The notes beneath the pieces were generated by a model. It was given only the letters and a program-made list of their open reading frames with translations, ran no database searches and was not told where the DNA came from. From positions 767,001 through 831,000 of the forward strand of contig JAKNSD010000064.1 in NCBI GenBank assembly GCA_023525715.1: a DNA stretch of 64,000 nt, written 5' to 3'. The position numbers and the translations under genes were made by a program. Position 1 is the first letter of the stretch. The number at the start of each line of letters is the position of its first letter. The DNA is from Cichorium intybus (lineage: Eukaryota > Streptophyta > Magnoliopsida > Asterales > Asteraceae). Shown piece by piece: positions 12,575-23,435 of the stretch.

Positions 12575-14506
12575 ATTCCAGATTTGTTCACTCTTACTCT
12601 GTTCAGTAAATTTACAAAAAGAATAAACTCCGCAGAGCCCCGAAGTCAATTTTGACTTCGGAGGTCATCGGAGAAAAACAAGCAAAAACACTTGCTGCTT
12701 CACCGCAGTACTCCGAAGTAAAATATCACTTCGGAGGTCTGCGGAACAAACTTTTCTTCAAAATAAATCCTTCAAATTTGAAAATCACTTGAACAAATGT
12801 TAACTTCATCCTTTAAAGATAAAAATAAAGAGTTATTTAAGACTAAGGAAATTCAAAAACAAGAAAAATATATACCAAACGAAAAGAAAGTTCTGATGCA
12901 AATGACAAAGTTTAACTTTACTCTCATGAATTAACCAAGTAAAGGACAAAACTTTGATTTTAGATTCTGAAAATCATACCTTATTGCACTAAAAGGTATT
13001 TGGGAATCGACTTGAAACATTGGTAAGAAAACAGACTTCGAAATGAGGTCAAGGCTATTTTACACTTTGAAGCCTTGTTTGATTTCAATAACCTTAACAT
13101 AATGTCTATTTCTAACCACCCTTCGAAACTTCACTCGCTTCAACTTCAAACTAATCATGTAGCCTCAAAACTACAAAGGATAATTCATTGTGCTCCAAAG
13201 TTTTCCTCAAAAATAGAACCAACATCGTTTGTTGAGCAAATTTAAATCTTTTTTCATTAAATGATACAAAATTGAACTATATGAAGATTTTCACTCACAA
13301 AGACTGTTTAAAACAAAAGCAAAATGCACCAAAGAAAGAAAACATATGGTGATGTTCTATATCTTCGGATAAGGAAAGTCAAAATAGAAAACAAGAAAGA
13401 AAAAGAAAAATAGAAAACAATTGTCAAAAGAAACAAAGACAAACAAAAATCAAAAGATAACCAAGGGAATGCAAAAGAAAAATCAACATTCAAAAGCTTA
13501 TTCTTCTATTTTAAATAACGGTACAAGGAGCTCCTATAACATAGTCGAGTACCTTGTAGAGGAATACGAACATTTCAAGTAGTCTATCTTAAATGATAAA
13601 GTAGGAGTGGTGTACGAAGCTCAAAGGCTTGTCATCTGAGCTTAGTATCCAAACACTTCAACTGATGAAATGGAATAAAATTTTCAAACGAATCTTCAAA
13701 ACAATCCAATCATACCTTCTGAAACACTTCTGATAATCAATTCATGAATGAAAACCTCTTTAAATTTCAAATGCAAAGGATGTTATCTTTATTATATTTG
13801 AAAAGTTTGAGGCACATAAGCACAACTATAAACATGTTTCCTAATGCGAAATCAAGTCAGTGATGGGGTGATTAGACTTATAAATTCATGACCGATATTG
13901 AATCAAACAAACTTACAACTGAAAAATGGACTTCCAACATGATTCGAACGACTCTGAACATTAACTCGAATAAATCATCTTTTCATAATATTCATGAAAA
14001 CTAAAGTTAAACGACATACTGCATCAGTCAAAAGAAAATTAAAAAACTTATAGAAAAACAAAGAGAAAAACATATGGACTTCGGTAAAGTGGTGAACACT
14101 TTGCAATCATTTGTCAATCACCGAAGTGACCGAACACTCTTCGGAGTCAATAGCAAAATCACCGAAGTGAGGAACTTTATGCTCCGAAGCGTACCCTCAA
14201 TGGTCATAATTTTTCATAACTGCGAAGTCAATTAAATGTTCAAATGATTTCCACATTTATGATAAATCACAGAGACAAACATTCCTTGAGTTTTAACCGT
14301 TTGCTTACAGCTGTCAATGAGAATTAAATGAAAAATATTAATCATAATGATGTCTCAAAAGATAACAGTTCAAATTTTGAATCATTGTAACTGACAGCCG
14401 TATATTTCTCCGTTTTGCAGAGAAAGTGGGACGAGCAGGTGATGAGGTGTCCACTTTCTACTGGACCATTTTAAACGTGCATTAAATGGCCTAGGGACCA
14501 CGAATA
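12575..14506 (+). other. SIRE spacer between pol and env-like ORF
   Basis: About 1.9 kb of AT-rich non-coding sequence in which the words CTTCGGAG and CCGAAGT recur (12640-12740, 14090-14190), as they do in the LTR of the same element. I see no ORF. It leads into the TATA box at 14507. Confidence 0.6.
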
Positions 14507-14515
14507 CTATATAAA
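14507..14515 (+). promoter_or_regulatory. TATA box upstream of the env-like ORF
   Basis: CTATATAAA, about 55 bp before the open frame at 14568, followed by a pyrimidine-rich leader with CATC and CACA. The spacing would put a transcription start near 14540 and give a short-leader mRNA for the env-like protein, independent of the LTR. This is an inference from position and consensus only. Confidence 0.4.
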
Positions 14516-14567
14516 CCTTCCACCTCATCCATCGCACTCTTTACGCGAACACAACTCTCGTTTCTCT

Positions 14568-17500
14568 TTGCAAACTTACTCTCGAATTCTCTCTGCAAAC
14601 ACAACTTACTTCATCTTCTTCATTTTCATCAAACGTCCAACAACGGCAGCTGAAGGATCTTCTCAGACCACTGAAGCTATTTCAGTACCTGTTATCAAAA
14701 GCCAGTCTGCAAATCTGGTACTACGCAACAACCTACAACTTTACCCTAAGCCCATCGATGCTCTTGTCGAATGCTTGAAGAGATCGATTCTTGGCTATGC
14801 CCTAACCTGCACACCATCGATTCCAGCAACACTTGTTCACAGGGCACACTACACCTCGAATGCTCTGTTCGATACGAACAATCATGTGAAATCCGTATAC
14901 TTTGAAGCCATTGATGTAAATGGAAAAACTAAGAAAGTGCAACTTACCAAGGAGAAATTTGCTGAGGCTCTTCATCTTCCCATCTACGATCCCAAGGAGA
15001 TTGTGACTCCTTCTGCTGAGCAACTCGTTGATATGTTCACCGAAATGGGGTACTTTCCTCAACTCGAGAAGATCAGCATGTTTAAGAAGAACCAACTGTC
15101 CGATCTGTGGAGATACTACTTCAGTATCTTCCTCAGATGTCTTTCAGGAAGAACTTCAGGGCTAGATTCTGCAAGTGTGGCCTTTCAGATCCTACTCTTC
15201 GGAATCTACTATGATGTCAAAGTTGATTACGCCTCGATTCTATGGGCTGACTTCTGTTCACACATCAATCACAGTCTGAAGGGGACTGAAATTTCAAATG
15301 CTAGGTTCTGGGCAATTTTTGTTCATGCCCATTATCAAAAGACTGGATATGTGGCAGACCCCTCTCTCCCCGAAATGAGGTACACTCCAATCACTGTGTC
15401 CCTATTGGATGATGAACCCGCAGTCTACTGTGCACAAATACCTATAGCTATGCTCTCCAAGGTTCCCATGGAGTGTAATGAAGTAAGCTCTTACCGCAAT
15501 ACTTTGGTGATCCCTTATCCAACTCGTGATTTGAGCAAGGAGACAACTGTCTTAGAAATTCCCAAGGGAAAAGGGAAAAAGAAGATGACTGGAGGACCAA
15601 GTGGTCCGAAGAAAGAAGAAAAGAAACGAAAGGCTTCGGTGAAAACCACACCGAAGAGAAAACAGCCAAAGAGACAGAGGAAACTTATTCCTGTAGATGA
15701 GTCTTCGGACTCTGAAAGGACTCCATCCACAGTCCAAGAAGAACAACAAGAAGAAGAAGAAAATATTGTAAACCAACCTCCTCCATCTCCATTAAGAACA
15801 TCCAAACCACCTACACCACCGCAAACAACTGTCCCTCCATCACCACCAAAATCAACCAGACCTGACACACCTCCACATACAACTCCTCCTCCACCTCCAC
15901 CAACAACTGCTCCTCCAACTTCCGAAATACCTGTCTCTGGTATCGACTTCTCATTACCAGAGTTTGACTTACCCATATCACCATCAAGACAAAACCCCAC
16001 TTCGGCAGCACTCTTCGAAGCCTTTCACATGGCTCCCTTGAGTGTTGAAGGAGCATCAGAAGAAGACCTACCGGATGAAGGCTTTGTACTAATGAAACAG
16101 TACAAAGTCCTCAACTCCAAGCTTGACACTCTCATTCAATCTCAAACAGGATTTGACCCCACAAAACCAACCATTGGTGACATCACCGAAGAGATAGAGT
16201 CTTTGGAGTTCACTCTATCCAAAGAAATAAAAGAGTCTGTGGATTGTCTTGAGAAGAAGCTCTTGGATGAACAAAATAAGATCCAATCTTCCTTCGAAAA
16301 GAAGTTGGAATCCGCTGTCACCTCCATCAACAAAAAGGTTGATGCTCTCACTGAGAAGACCGATAAAACAAACTCTGAAGTCATGAAAACCTTGCAAGGA
16401 CTTCGGAGTGAAATCCAGCAAAGTACCAAGCTTGAAAAACAGCTTGATGAGGCCAGAGAAAAAATTGAAGAGCTCACTGCCGCCCAAACCACTTCGGATG
16501 TCACTAAATTTACAGAGGAACTGCAACGAACGAATGCAGCTCTCACACAAGATTTGATTACAAAGTTGAGAGTTGCACTTCAACCTCTGATAAATTTTTC
16601 TGACAGGTTGTCTAGGCTACAGGGCATGCCCAGACAGATCCCTGCAGCCACAGCAGGTCCTACAACCTCAACCATCACAACCACTGGCATGGGTGCTAGT
16701 GGATCGGCTGGAGCTGGAAGCTCAACAGACCGATCACTAGAGAACATAATTGCTCCACACATGGAAGAGACATATAAGGCCAGACGAGCAGACTACAATT
16801 TGATGATCAAAATAAATGAATTTGCTCAAGATAATGGTGGATGGACTGTTGAGACAATCAAGCTATTTGGATTTCAAAATCCAAATGTACTTAACAGACT
16901 ACCTCTTCGAAGTTTTGCAATTGTTGACACCGAAGACATCCAGCTTGATATTCCATTTAATCCGAAGACCTTCGCTTTCCTTCAATTCGTCTCCTCGGTA
17001 CCTGAGGATCAGAAAGCAAGTTTTTGGACCAACAAAGTAAACTTTCATGCCAAATACATTCAACGGCAGAGCTACGTTTGGAGCCTGAAAAAGATAAAGA
17101 AAATCATCTATAATAAAGAAGCTGAAGTCTATTTGGGCTTCAGAAATTATGAATTTCTTGTTCTTAGGGGGTCAGACGAAGTTGAATCTAGGTTCTCAAT
17201 TGCAGACTTCCCCATCATGAATCCTATGGACTTCATACAGATTCTTGATCTTCTGCGAAGCGGGGATGCTGCTCATGCTGAAATGTCTTCCCTTGCTATC
17301 AAAAATCACATTCTGGGCTTTCTTAACAATTATCTTCTCCGGTTTGCAAAACATGACCTAGAGCTATGTTCATACTACAGGCAACCTTTGAACACTCCTC
17401 CTGTTGTAGTTCGGAACATAGCAAGATTCAAGAATGGAGAAATCTTGGACGAACCATATGGCGTAGTCTTCAAAGGACTTCGAAATGAAATCGAAGTCAC

Positions 17501-17690
17501 AATTAAGTTCTTTGATATAGACTACATTGGCCTCCATCCCTCCTCCTTCATCACAGGGATGATTTCTCATGTGAATGCATGCCATGCAAATTCCACTGAG
17601 AAAAAAAAGAAGGTCATAGACCATATGAACTGGTATCTTGCAATAAGAAAGACTCTGAATCGGGCATACAAGAAAAACTTTCGAGTATAG
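14568..17690 (+). pseudogene. SIRE env-like ORF3, no start codon
   Basis: A 1,040-codon open frame with no internal stop. It opens at a TTG, and no in-frame ATG appears until about residue 156. Residues about 30-290 form a conserved domain of SIRE-associated plant transposon proteins (FEAIDVNGKTKKVQLTKEKF, KNQLSDLWRYYF, EISNARFWAIFVHAHYQ). Residues about 335-375 are Lys-rich and may be a nuclear signal. Residues about 400-455 are a Pro-rich linker. Residues about 510-700 are a strong coiled coil, followed by a Thr/Ala-rich stretch and a globular C-terminus. I see no clear transmembrane helix or fusion peptide, so 'env' is positional only. The long open frame with a lost start suggests recent inactivation. 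Confidence 0.7.
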
Positions 17691-17710
17691 GCTTCGGATG
17701 CACTTCACAC

Positions 17711-17720
17711 AAAGGGGGAG
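17711..17720 (+). promoter_or_regulatory. Polypurine tract of the SIRE element
   Basis: AAAGGGGGAG, two bases before the LTR. This is the expected primer site for plus-strand DNA synthesis. Confidence 0.8.
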
Positions 17721-17954
17721 ATTGTTGAGATATTTTGTGATGAAGTGATGATATATCCGAAGTCCTACCCATAAGAAACCCCGAAGTGAATAAACAAGAG
17801 GAGACACCGAAGTCTAAAGACTCCGAAGTGATATGGATAAAAGATCCGAAGACTTCACAGCCTGTCCTCTTGTCTTTTGTGTGCACGCGTATAGTACAAT
17901 ACGTGTTGCATGAATCTTCTATCCTATTGGCTAGTACACTGAAAGGATATTCTC

Positions 17955-17963
17955 TATAAAAGG
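17955..17963 (+). promoter_or_regulatory. TATA box in the SIRE LTR
   Basis: TATAAAAGG in the LTR. A start site about 25-30 bp downstream would fall inside or next to the hairpin at 17973-18007. Confidence 0.6.
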
Positions 17964-17972
17964 TGTACTATT

Positions 17973-18007
17973 GGTATCACTGATTCAGTATAAATATCAG
18001 TGATACC
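17973..18007 (+). other. 12-bp perfect hairpin in the SIRE LTR
   Basis: GGTATCACTGAT at 17973-17984 is exactly complementary to ATCAGTGATACC at 17996-18007, with an 11-base AT-rich loop. It would form either a DNA cruciform at the start site or a stem at the 5' end of the element RNA. Confidence 0.75.
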
Positions 18008-18231
18008 ATACCGTGTCAAATGAGAGATTACAAGATTAGTTTACGTGAATTGTATATCTCCAAGATAGAAAACCCAACTGTAAAACCAAAGTTCTAATCG
18101 AATCATTCGGCACATGTTATTCATATCTTATTGTTTAATTAAGCTCTGTTGCATTATCATTGTGTGATTGATTGTGTAATTGATTCCATATCTATATTAG
18201 TTCATCTATTTTCTTATTTCAACTCCCAACA

Positions 18232-18970
18232 AGTACGTCTGGCTAAAGACGTTAAACTTAGCGCTTGTTGGGAGGCAACCCATCTTTCATAGGTTAGGTA
18301 CTGTATTTTTAGGATAATTAGGAAATTATATCATCGTCATTTGCAGGTATTATTGGTCCAAGGCAAGTGTGGGGTTATTTTGAAGAAATTTGGATTTTTG
18401 ATGACAGCGCCACGGTCAGTCATATTGCGCGCCGCGGGATCGCAAACCAACCCGATGCGCAGGGATTGATTTGGGAACACGCGCGACGCGGGTCGCTCAC
18501 ATCCGCACCGCGGGAATTGATCGGTCGGATTTCTTCGATATTAAGGTAAGCCGCGACACTATTCACACACACCACGCCTCGGGGAGCTCTGATCATCAAA
18601 AATTTCTCGTGTTTTTTCTTGCTCATTTTATTCCTACTACCAAGGTACGCTATTCTAACTAGTTTTTACGTGTTTAAACTAGTGATTAGGTAGCTAATTT
18701 GGTTGATTTCTCCAAAAACTCAAAAACTTAAAAATCGCCAATGCTGACTCGTAGGGTGTTTATTTTGCCAAATAATGACCCTAGATGAGTTAGTCGGCAC
18801 TTAGGCTACCTTGTAGTGTATTTGGATTGAGTTTAAACAGGTTAAATCGTGATTTTGAACTTGAAATTGGAAACAGCCGCTCGCCGCGCCGCGCCCTGGT
18901 TCTTGGGCCGCGCCGCGGTGCGGTGGGGAAGAAAATGACTTAATTTGCAAAAAAAATTCCTTTTGTGCAG
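18232..18970 (+). other. Athila spacer before its second ORF
   Basis: Contains GCGCTTGTTGGGAGGCAACC near 18258, a phrase typical of the Athila region after integrase, and several CG-rich GCGCCGCG words in otherwise AT-rich DNA. Candidate splice donors AAG|GTAAGC (18546) and AAG|GTACGC (18645) precede the acceptor TTTTGTGCAG at 18970. No convincing ORF. Confidence 0.6.
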
Positions 18971-20083
18971 ATGTTGTTCAGATTAGACCACCAGTTTCTT
19001 CAGTTCCCCGCTGAGCTGGACAGCTTAGTGGAGTACATTTCACGGAGGGATGCCCTCATCGGTCGCCGGGTTCTCGAGGCGACGATCATTGATCGGGACA
19101 TTCTACGAGACGCCGGGCTTTGGGGCGAGATAGAGCCATTTTTGCACCGCACATGGGTCGATAGAGAGGCCAAGTTCACATGCCGGGGCTGGGACAGACT
19201 TATGGCCACCGAGGAGGACACAGTATATACCGAGCTTCTTTTGGAGTTCCTATCTACTGTTCGTTTTGCACCGGGATCTCAGGAGGCCCGTTCCAGGCTT
19301 GTTCGGTTCAGATTGGGGGGTGTGCACAGGGAGTGCAACCTCCGGGAGTTCGGGAGGCGTACCGGCATATACACGGAGGCGGATCTACAGCACCGCCACT
19401 TCACGCAGTTCCTCACGGCGTGCATTCAGGGGCAACCCGAGCGGGCTGCCAATATGGAGGTTTGGACACCATTGTCCAATGTATTCTACGAGGCAGGGAC
19501 ATCCAGAGAGAGTCATCTTCACGACCCACTTCACCGACTCATGCACCGCATCGTCTCCAACTCCATCATGCAGCGGGAGGGGGGCGAGAAGGTGTCCGGC
19601 GAGGACATGACTTATCTCTGGGTCCTCCTTGACCCCTCCAGGTTCCTTCACCTCCCGTTCGCCCTAGCCGTCGCACTGTCCACCCGTGCGACGGGTGCAT
19701 CTGCCAGCAGTCCCTTAGGTCGTGGGTATTTCATCACCCGCTTAGCCCGCTCGTATCGGATTCTTACTGCCCCGGTTGTGGCATCCTTGATCGCTCTACC
19801 TCCAGTTCGCACCACAGCGCGAGCCCTGGAGAAGATGGGGCTGATTGAGCAGCAGCGCCCTGGCCAGTTTGTGAGGGTGGCGACCGAGGCACCCCAGGAC
19901 CCCCTGCCAGCGTACGCTCAGCCAGGTAGGAGATGCAGGAGGCAGGCAGCTCCAGCAGATCCAGCGCCACCACAGCCACAACAGGAGGAGGTGACAGAGA
20001 TGAGGCGACTGCAGGATCGAGTCGCTAGGATGGAGGACCAGCTGGAGTGGATCGGGGAGGTACTTTTGGAGTTAGCCACATAG
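18971..20083 (+). CDS. Athila second ORF (Athila ORF-1-like/env-position protein)
   Basis: There are 370 codons from the true ATG at 18971; the frame opens two codons earlier without an ATG. The protein belongs to the plant Athila retrotransposon ORF family: ISRRDALIGRRVLEATIIDR, then REAKFTCRGWDRLMATEED, FRLGGVHRECNLREFGRRTG, SNSIMQREGGEKVSGEDMTY and FLHLPFALAVALSTRATG. It ends in an Arg/Pro/Gln-rich linker (residues about 305-335) and a short coiled coil. It lies where Athila elements carry their env-like gene, downstream of integrase. I see no clear membrane segment beyond weakly hydrophobic stretches. The biochemical function of this family is not established. The frame is complete, with much higher GC than the flanks. 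Confidence 0.75.
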   Translation: MLFRLDHQFLQFPAELDSLVEYISRRDALIGRRVLEATIIDRDILRDAGLWGEIEPFLHRTWVDREAKFTCRGWDRLMATEEDTVYTELLLEFLSTVRFAPGSQEARSRLVRFRLGGVHRECNLREFGRRTGIYTEADLQHRHFTQFLTACIQGQPERAANMEVWTPLSNVFYEAGTSRESHLHDPLHRLMHRIVSNSIMQREGGEKVSGEDMTYLWVLLDPSRFLHLPFALAVALSTRATGASASSPLGRGYFITRLARSYRILTAPVVASLIALPPVRTTARALEKMGLIEQQRPGQFVRVATEAPQDPLPAYAQPGRRCRRQAAPADPAPPQPQQEEVTEMRRLQDRVARMEDQLEWIGEVLLELAT

Positions 20084-20138
20084 CAGGGACAGCGCCTCCG
20101 ACCATTCCCAGCTCAAGCACATGATCATGAGGCTGGGT

Positions 20139-20146
20139 CTTCCAGG
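20139..20146. repeat. hAT target-site duplication, left
   Basis: CTTCCAGG, identical to 21082-21089. Confidence 0.85.
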
Positions 20147-20338
20147 CTATGCAGTCAATAACGCCGAGATCTCGGTGAGATCTCAGTGAGATAGCGGTTC
20201 TCGACCCTAGATAAAATAGCGGTTATGAATAGCGGTTGGGAATTGCGGAACCGAGATTTGCGCCGAGATTTACCGCAATTTGACCGTTATATCGATTGCG
20301 TTATTGCGGTGAAATACCGCTATTTTCTAAAATGACAT

Positions 20339-20703
20339 TTGGGCTATTTATTTCGGGGCCAGTCAATCAAAAATATAATAGACACGGGTCCAAGTACTAG
20401 GAGAAAAATCAATCCTATTTTATTGAGAGACGTGGAGGAAAATGATGATCGGATGATACCGACGGAGGATAAGCTTCAAGAATTTGTTAATGAAAGGGAT
20501 GGTCTTCTTTGGTCGGGTGTGAGAGCAAGGGGAGGAAAGTAGACACAGGTCCAAATACTAGGAGCAAAAGGGAGCATTATAGAAACGATGATTATTGTAT
20601 TAGAGATCAAGTGGAAGATCCTGATGTTGGTGATGACCTATATGGAGAAATAAATGTCTTAGACGATGTTGACTCCGATGTCAAACCCGTGGATTGCAAT
20701 TAA
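20339..20703 (+). pseudogene. Remnant of a hAT transposase C-terminal tail
   Basis: Two overlapping plus-strand frames carry an acidic tail (INPILLRDVEENDDRM, ERDGLLWSGVRARGG, then RDQVEDPDVGDDLYGEIN). It resembles the region behind the hAT dimerisation domain in plant transposases. The phrase encoding DTGP(S/N)TR is present twice (DNA near 20382 and 20542), which shows an internal duplication. There is no catalytic sequence. The assignment leans on the hAT ends of the host element. Confidence 0.4.
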
Positions 20704-20792
20704 TTATGTTTGACACTTTGACACTACTATATATTTTATGCTACGAGTTTTATATAACTTTTTTGTGATATTAATTCTATATAGTATATGTG

Positions 20793-20973
<181 letters not shown>

Positions 20974-21081
20974 TACATAATATAAAAAACCGCTATCTCA
21001 ATGCTATCCCACCGCGATAACCGCTTTTTTCAATCTCGGCCTATGACCGCTATTTGATTTTTTACCGCAATAACTACATAG

Positions 21082-21089
21082 CTTCCAGG
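21082..21089. repeat. hAT target-site duplication, right
   Basis: CTTCCAGG, identical to 20139-20146. Confidence 0.85.
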
Positions 21090-22137
21090 CCACCTGGTGG
21101 CGATTGATGTATTTTTTCTTTTTCTTTTTCTTTCTTTTTTTTGGATATATGTACTGTACCTATGACACCACTATCTTTTGTTTGTTTATTTTATATTTTA
21201 TTTGTTCTGTTTGCATTTGATGTTTTTGTTGAGTCATGCATGTTATACCAAAATGGGAGGAGTTGTTTCAAGCAAGTGTGGGGTCACTGTGCCCCCTCCA
21301 CTTGTCTTGATCACCGGCGTGTTCACTGTTGCGCTACAACTCCAGAACGCGAAATTGATGACCTTTTTGTTCGTACTTTGTACCTGTGATACCGAGTACC
21401 AACCGAGCAATCTACCGTCCAAAGGGGTAACTCTTTCTCCCTTATGCTAAACAATAAATTTTGTACAACGGGGATGTTGTACGATTTTAAGTGTGGGGTG
21501 TGGACGGTCGAAAGAGTAGTTTTTGAATTTTTTTGCAGAAATGACCGATTTTCAAAATTTTAGCAACTTTTTCAAAATTTTTATTAGGTTATAATTTTGA
21601 AATGAATAGTTTGTGATTGTTTATAGCACTGGTATTTTTCAAGAAATACTATTTAGTTGTGATCATGCTATTAGTTGAGTCAAATAAGTTGAGTTTTAGG
21701 AGTTAGAAGATTGGACTGTTTTAGGATTGGAATTTAGGAAGGAACTGTCAATCAGTGGCCTTTGTTGTTCGAGCCGGTAGGTCCGAAAAGGGTGGCCTCA
21801 AAGAGGCATTTATGCACATTACCACCTAAGATCGTCTGGTCTGGGATGGTATTTCTGAAAGCTCGCTACACGGACAACATCGAAAGTCATGGACAATTCT
21901 TTTATGGCCTTTAGAATCTGAATGAGTACTCACTGTGGACAGAAAATTTGTAATCAAGGGTTCTCTAGAAAGCCATGAATTCCAAAGAACATTCCGATTA
22001 TGTTTTCACGAACTATTTCACTCTAACTAATAGGGCAATAAACTTTGAAACTGAACACAGTAAAAAATTGTTTGAATCTTAATTAAAATCTATTAAAAAC
22101 TTTCTTGCTTGAGGACAAGCAAGGCACAAGTGTGAGG
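21090..22137 (+). other. Athila 3' untranslated region and polypurine tract
   Basis: Non-coding T-rich sequence with AAGTGTGGGGT phrases (21274, 21486). It ends in GAGGACAAGCAAGGCACAAG followed by TGTGAGG at about 22110-22137, the characteristic purine-rich sequence before Athila 3' LTRs. Confidence 0.65.
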
Positions 22138-22472
22138 TGTTTGACAACGCCTAGTAATATCACATATTTTAGTCATTGTTGAGCCCTGTTCTTAGTGAAA
22201 TTATATCACATATCCACTGGTATTACTCATTTTTCGTGCCAGCACTTGTTTGGAAAGAAATAATGAAAACAGGGACTAAAAGCGTGCAATTTGGAAGAAG
22301 TTTGAAGATCAAGGAAAAATCAGAAAATACGTACGCGCGCCGCGGAAAACATCAAAGCGCGACGCGGATATAAGGCGGTGGAACAAATTCAAATGCCGAA
22401 GAAACAGGGATAAACCCCTGCGCGCGACGCGGAAACCATAAATGTGCGGCGCGGCTGCGGGAATTTTGCAAC

Positions 22473-22481
22473 TATAAATAG
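22473..22481 (+). promoter_or_regulatory. TATA box in the Athila LTR
   Basis: TATAAATAG, about 335 bp into the LTR, with the GC-rich segment directly upstream. Confidence 0.5.
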
Positions 22482-22606
22482 AGGCTTTTTCAGCCGAAAA
22501 GCCTAGCGAAGACCTGGTGTAGAATCGACCCCCAAGGCTCTTTGACTCCGATTTTCAGCTTCAAGAACCATTAATTGGTAGTTTTTATGTTTTAGCTTTA
22601 CTTTTC

Positions 22607-23045
22607 ATTTAGTTTAATAGTTAGAAATCATAGGCTAGTATCTTTGGATATGACAACCATTGATATTTAGTTCTAGTTTCTGTTTTTGGACCTTTTGGTT
22701 ACTGTTTTGTACCATTGGATCTGAGTTTGATGTTAATGAATCATTTGGTTGCAAGTAATTGCTCTTTTTCGGTATTTATGCTTGTGATTGGATTGTAGAT
22801 GTTTGTTTTATGTTTGGATGCTTGAATTTAGTTTAATAGTTAGAAATCATAGGCTAGTATCTTTGGATATGACAACCATTGATATTTAGTTCTAGTTTCT
22901 GTTTTTGGACCTTTTGGTTACTGTTTTGTACCATTGGATCTGAGTTTGATGTTAATGAATCATTTGGTTGCAAGTAATTGCTCTTTTTCGGTATTTATGC
23001 TTGTGATTGGATTGTAGATGTTTGTTTTATGTTTGGATGCTTGAA
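22607..23045. repeat. 219-bp tandem duplication in the Athila LTR
   Basis: 22607-22825 and 22826-23044 match exactly as far as I could compare (ATTTAGTTTAATAGTTAGAA starts each copy). No divergence was seen, so the duplication is recent or an assembly artefact. Confidence 0.9.
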
Positions 23046-23435
23046 TGACCTTGTTTGGACTGAATTCCTTTGCTGATTTCAGTGGCCAACTAGGGTTATT
23101 TTGTTGGTTTGGACTTAGCCAGTGGCTGTTCATTTGGACTTTAGTTATTGGTTTAGTTTATGGTTAGTTTATGTTTGATGATTGCCTTTGTTTGCTTCTG
23201 AATTAGAGATGCACTTCTGATTTCAGCAAGTGACTAGGTTTGGTTAGTAGTCTTAGTTAGTTTAGGCTCTCGGGATTGATAGTCAAAAGCTAGGAACTAG
23301 GTCCTCTGACTGTAGCTGTGACACTGCAGTTGGTAATCTATCACCTGACTCGACCACGTAACTCCTGTGAATCGACCCTGACTTCCATTATGCTAAGTGA
23401 GAGTGAGGTTTTCTTATTTTTGACCGCATGACGAC

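Larger units (their letters stand above)
11662..18231 (+). mobile_element. 5'-truncated SIRE-type Copia element
   Basis: The segment starts abruptly inside reverse transcriptase and continues through RNase H (to 12574), a 2-kb spacer, a large env-like ORF (14568-17690), a polypurine tract and one LTR (17723-18231). This order, with a third ORF after pol, is characteristic of the SIRE/Maximus lineage. The 5' LTR, gag, protease, integrase and most of RT are absent. Athila sequence lies on both sides, so it was inserted in, or joined by deletion to, the Athila element. Confidence 0.8.
17723..18231 (+). repeat. SIRE 3' LTR, 509 bp
   Basis: Begins TGTTGAGATATTTTG and ends AACTCCCAACA, so the termini are TGTTG/CAACA. 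It follows a polypurine tract. CCGAAGT words are concentrated in its first 130 bp. It contains a TATA box (17955) and a 12-bp hairpin (17973-18007). The sequence directly after it is Athila. Confidence 0.85.
22138..23435 (+). repeat. Athila 3' LTR, probably incomplete at its end
   Basis: Starts TGTTTGACAACGCC after the purine tract. It contains CG-rich GCGCGACGCGGA words, a TATA box (22473) and a 219-bp tandem duplication (22607-23045). The 3' boundary is not exact: recognisable LTR sequence ends around 23415-23435, where a tRNA-like segment begins. The last part (CTAAGTGAGAGTGAGGTTTT) matches 8578-8598. Confidence 0.65.

Noticed and set aside
15515..16000. 161-codon minus-strand Gly/Val-rich frame
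   Set aside because: It is the antisense shadow of the Pro-rich linker of the env-like ORF.
14568..17690. True viral-type envelope protein
   Set aside because: No convincing membrane anchor, signal peptide or fusion peptide is visible. The short hydrophobic run near the start lies in the part without an ATG. 'Env-like' describes position only.
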